This document shows positions 4,519 to 5,685 of a DNA stretch of 5,685 bases, in pieces (position 1 is the stretch's first letter; each line of letters starts with the position of its first letter). This DNA comes from Pseudohongiella sp. (GTDB lineage: Bacteria > Pseudomonadota > Gammaproteobacteria > Pseudomonadales > Pseudohongiellaceae), in the NCBI GenBank assembly GCA_030652635.1, contig JAUSPW010000397.1:1-5685 (forward strand), given 5' to 3'. Under the pieces are notes generated by a model that was not told the origin of the DNA, did not search any database, and saw only the letters and a program-made list of their open reading frames with translations. The translations under genes and the position numbers were made by a program.

Positions 4519-5685
4519 ATGCCTGCATTTCGCGATGTCAAAGTTGCTTTCCTTCTGGTGATTGCTCTCCAGTCGTACCCGATTTTTGCTCAGAGTCCCA
4601 TTACTGCCGATCTCGTGACGGATCGCAGCTATATCAGCCCGGGCCAGGAAATCAGACTGGTTGTCGAGATCAGTAATCCTGTGGATTCCGGTATAACTAT
4701 CGAGCGGTTAAGTGGCAGTGGTTATGGTCTCAATCTGGCGAATCAAAACCGACATTACGCGGAGTTTACGGCGAGCACCCAATGTAGCCAGGGACTTTGC
4801 CCGGTTGATCCTGCCAAGGGCTTTCCAATAAGACCCGGCACCTCCGCGCAGTTTTATTTTAATACCCTTCGTGTCAACGCTGCTACACCGGTAGGCCTGC
4901 TGATCAGAGTTTCCGACATCAGGCTGAAACTCACCAGCTCCGAGCAGAGAAACATAAATGACGTGCACCTGCAGCGTGATTTTGTGGCTATTGTTTCGCC
5001 CGGCGGTCAAGGTGACTCCGCCTACATCAACGCACAGCTTACTGCCAATCCAAAGGCTGGCTCAGCAAACATCAATGCCACACTTACATTGCACTACCCC
5101 GACACGGTTACCGCAGGCAACCATATCGAAGTAACTGGCACAATAAGCAATCATGGGTCGGAACCCATCACCAGCCACTTTATTTTGGGTTCACTCCAAC
5201 ATTTGGGAAATCATGTCAGTTCGTACAGACAAATTTTCTGCCAGTTCAAGTGTCTTTACAATGGACAATTTCCGCTCTTGCATGGCGACACTATCGATGT
5301 GTTGTTCCGGCAGTTTTACTACGAGAGCGCTTTTCTGTTTTCCGGAAATCTGCAGATTAAAGGCCCCCATGCCATCGTCCGGGATAGACTGAATCGCACA
5401 GCGTATGTCTATGCAGATGACATCAACATCAACGTCACCCATTCCGGGGGCGTAAGCAGCCCGGCAACGTATCCCCCGATGCCGGAGCGCGAACCACTGA
5501 CGCTGACCACCTCACTCGACCCGTCCCCACGAACTGTTGTGTATGACCCAAATACTCGCAAGCGCTGGATACCCTTGCCGGAAAGTCAGGGTATGTCGTT
5601 TGCACAAGTTCTGGCTCAAACAAACAAAGGCGGGCGGTTCGAGGGGTATTCCATTGCGAGCTCCGAAGAAGTAAAAACACTGCTT
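4519..5685 (+). CDS. Exported two-domain protein, 3' end outside window
   Basis: The frame stays open for 389 codons from the ATG at 4519 to the window edge, so this is the 5' part of a longer gene. Residues 1-24 form a signal peptide (charged start, hydrophobic 9-17, likely cleavage after PIFA), so the protein is exported. Two similar beta-rich domains follow, at about 27-160 and 182-312. Both contain an ISN strand (GQEIRLVVEISN at 42-53; GNHIEVTGTISN at 200-211), a close cysteine pair (C89/C94; C241/C245), an FP-x3-G turn (102-107; 251-256) and a final strand ending near SPGG or SGG. They resemble CARDB- or Ig-like adhesion and surface modules. After a proline-rich linker (315-337) comes a segment with D343, W350, G358-MSF, a GG at 371-372, GY at 376-377 and EEV at 383-385. 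This resembles the module often found before PEP-CTERM sorting signals. The function is not recognised. A surface or matrix protein is the best inference. Confidence 0.8.
   Translation, partial: MPAFRDVKVAFLLVIALQSYPIFAQSPITADLVTDRSYISPGQEIRLVVEISNPVDSGITIERLSGSGYGLNLANQNRHYAEFTASTQCSQGLCPVDPAKGFPIRPGTSAQFYFNTLRVNAATPVGLLIRVSDIRLKLTSSEQRNINDVHLQRDFVAIVSPGGQGDSAYINAQLTANPKAGSANINATLTLHYPDTVTAGNHIEVTGTISNHGSEPITSHFILGSLQHLGNHVSSYRQIFCQFKCLYNGQFPLLHGDTIDVLFRQFYYESAFLFSGNLQIKGPHAIVRDRLNRTAYVYADDININVTHSGGVSSPATYPPMPEREPLTLTTSLDPSPRTVVYDPNTRKRWIPLPESQGMSFAQVLAQTNKGGRFEGYSIASSEEVKTLL

Noticed and set aside
4708..5010. Minus-strand frame (100 codons) opposite the exported protein
   Set aside because: The plus-strand frame is open for 389 codons with a signal peptide, Shine-Dalgarno and domain repeats, so the antisense frame is a shadow.

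Overview
The window looks like a mixed chromosomal segment of a proteobacterium, most likely a gammaproteobacterium. This rests on the protein families, a perfect FNR/ANR-type palindrome, sigma70-like promoter elements and a possible PEP-CTERM-type exported protein at the right edge. It is not a certain taxonomic call. Base composition is uneven: the left part (rhuM, brnTA) is visibly AT-richer than the hydrolase gene at 3243-4196.

Layout, left to right. Positions 1-218 are non-coding, with a palindrome followed by a T-run and then a good promoter and Shine-Dalgarno for rhuM (219-1256, +), a RhuM-family protein of unknown molecular function. The 345-bp gap at 1257-1601 holds no convincing gene. 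It contains several short hairpins and two further copies of the left-hand palindrome, so rhuM lies between related repeats. Next comes a BrnT/BrnA type II toxin-antitoxin pair (1602-1865 and 1855-2106, +) with an 11-bp overlap. The ribosome-assembly GTPase gene rsgA (2128-3183, +) follows 21 bp later in the same direction and the same reading frame as brnA. An exported or membrane-anchored alpha/beta hydrolase (3243-4196, -, GTG start) runs convergently towards rsgA.

The 322-bp gap at 4197-4518 separates two divergently read genes and contains a perfect TTGAT-N4-ATCAA FNR/ANR box. From 4519 to the right edge a reading frame with no stop codon encodes at least 389 residues of an exported protein. 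It has a signal peptide, two copies of a beta-rich domain each with a close cysteine pair, and a tail resembling the segment that precedes PEP-CTERM sorting signals.

Functionally the window falls into two parts. The left part (rhuM, palindromic repeats, brnTA) looks like an accessory patch placed beside rsgA. The right part holds two envelope or periplasmic proteins that share a possibly oxygen-regulated intergenic region. No RNA gene, CRISPR array, insertion sequence or recombinase was seen. The points most worth checking are the repeat-flanked rhuM next to a toxin-antitoxin pair, and the unclassified exported protein behind the FNR box.
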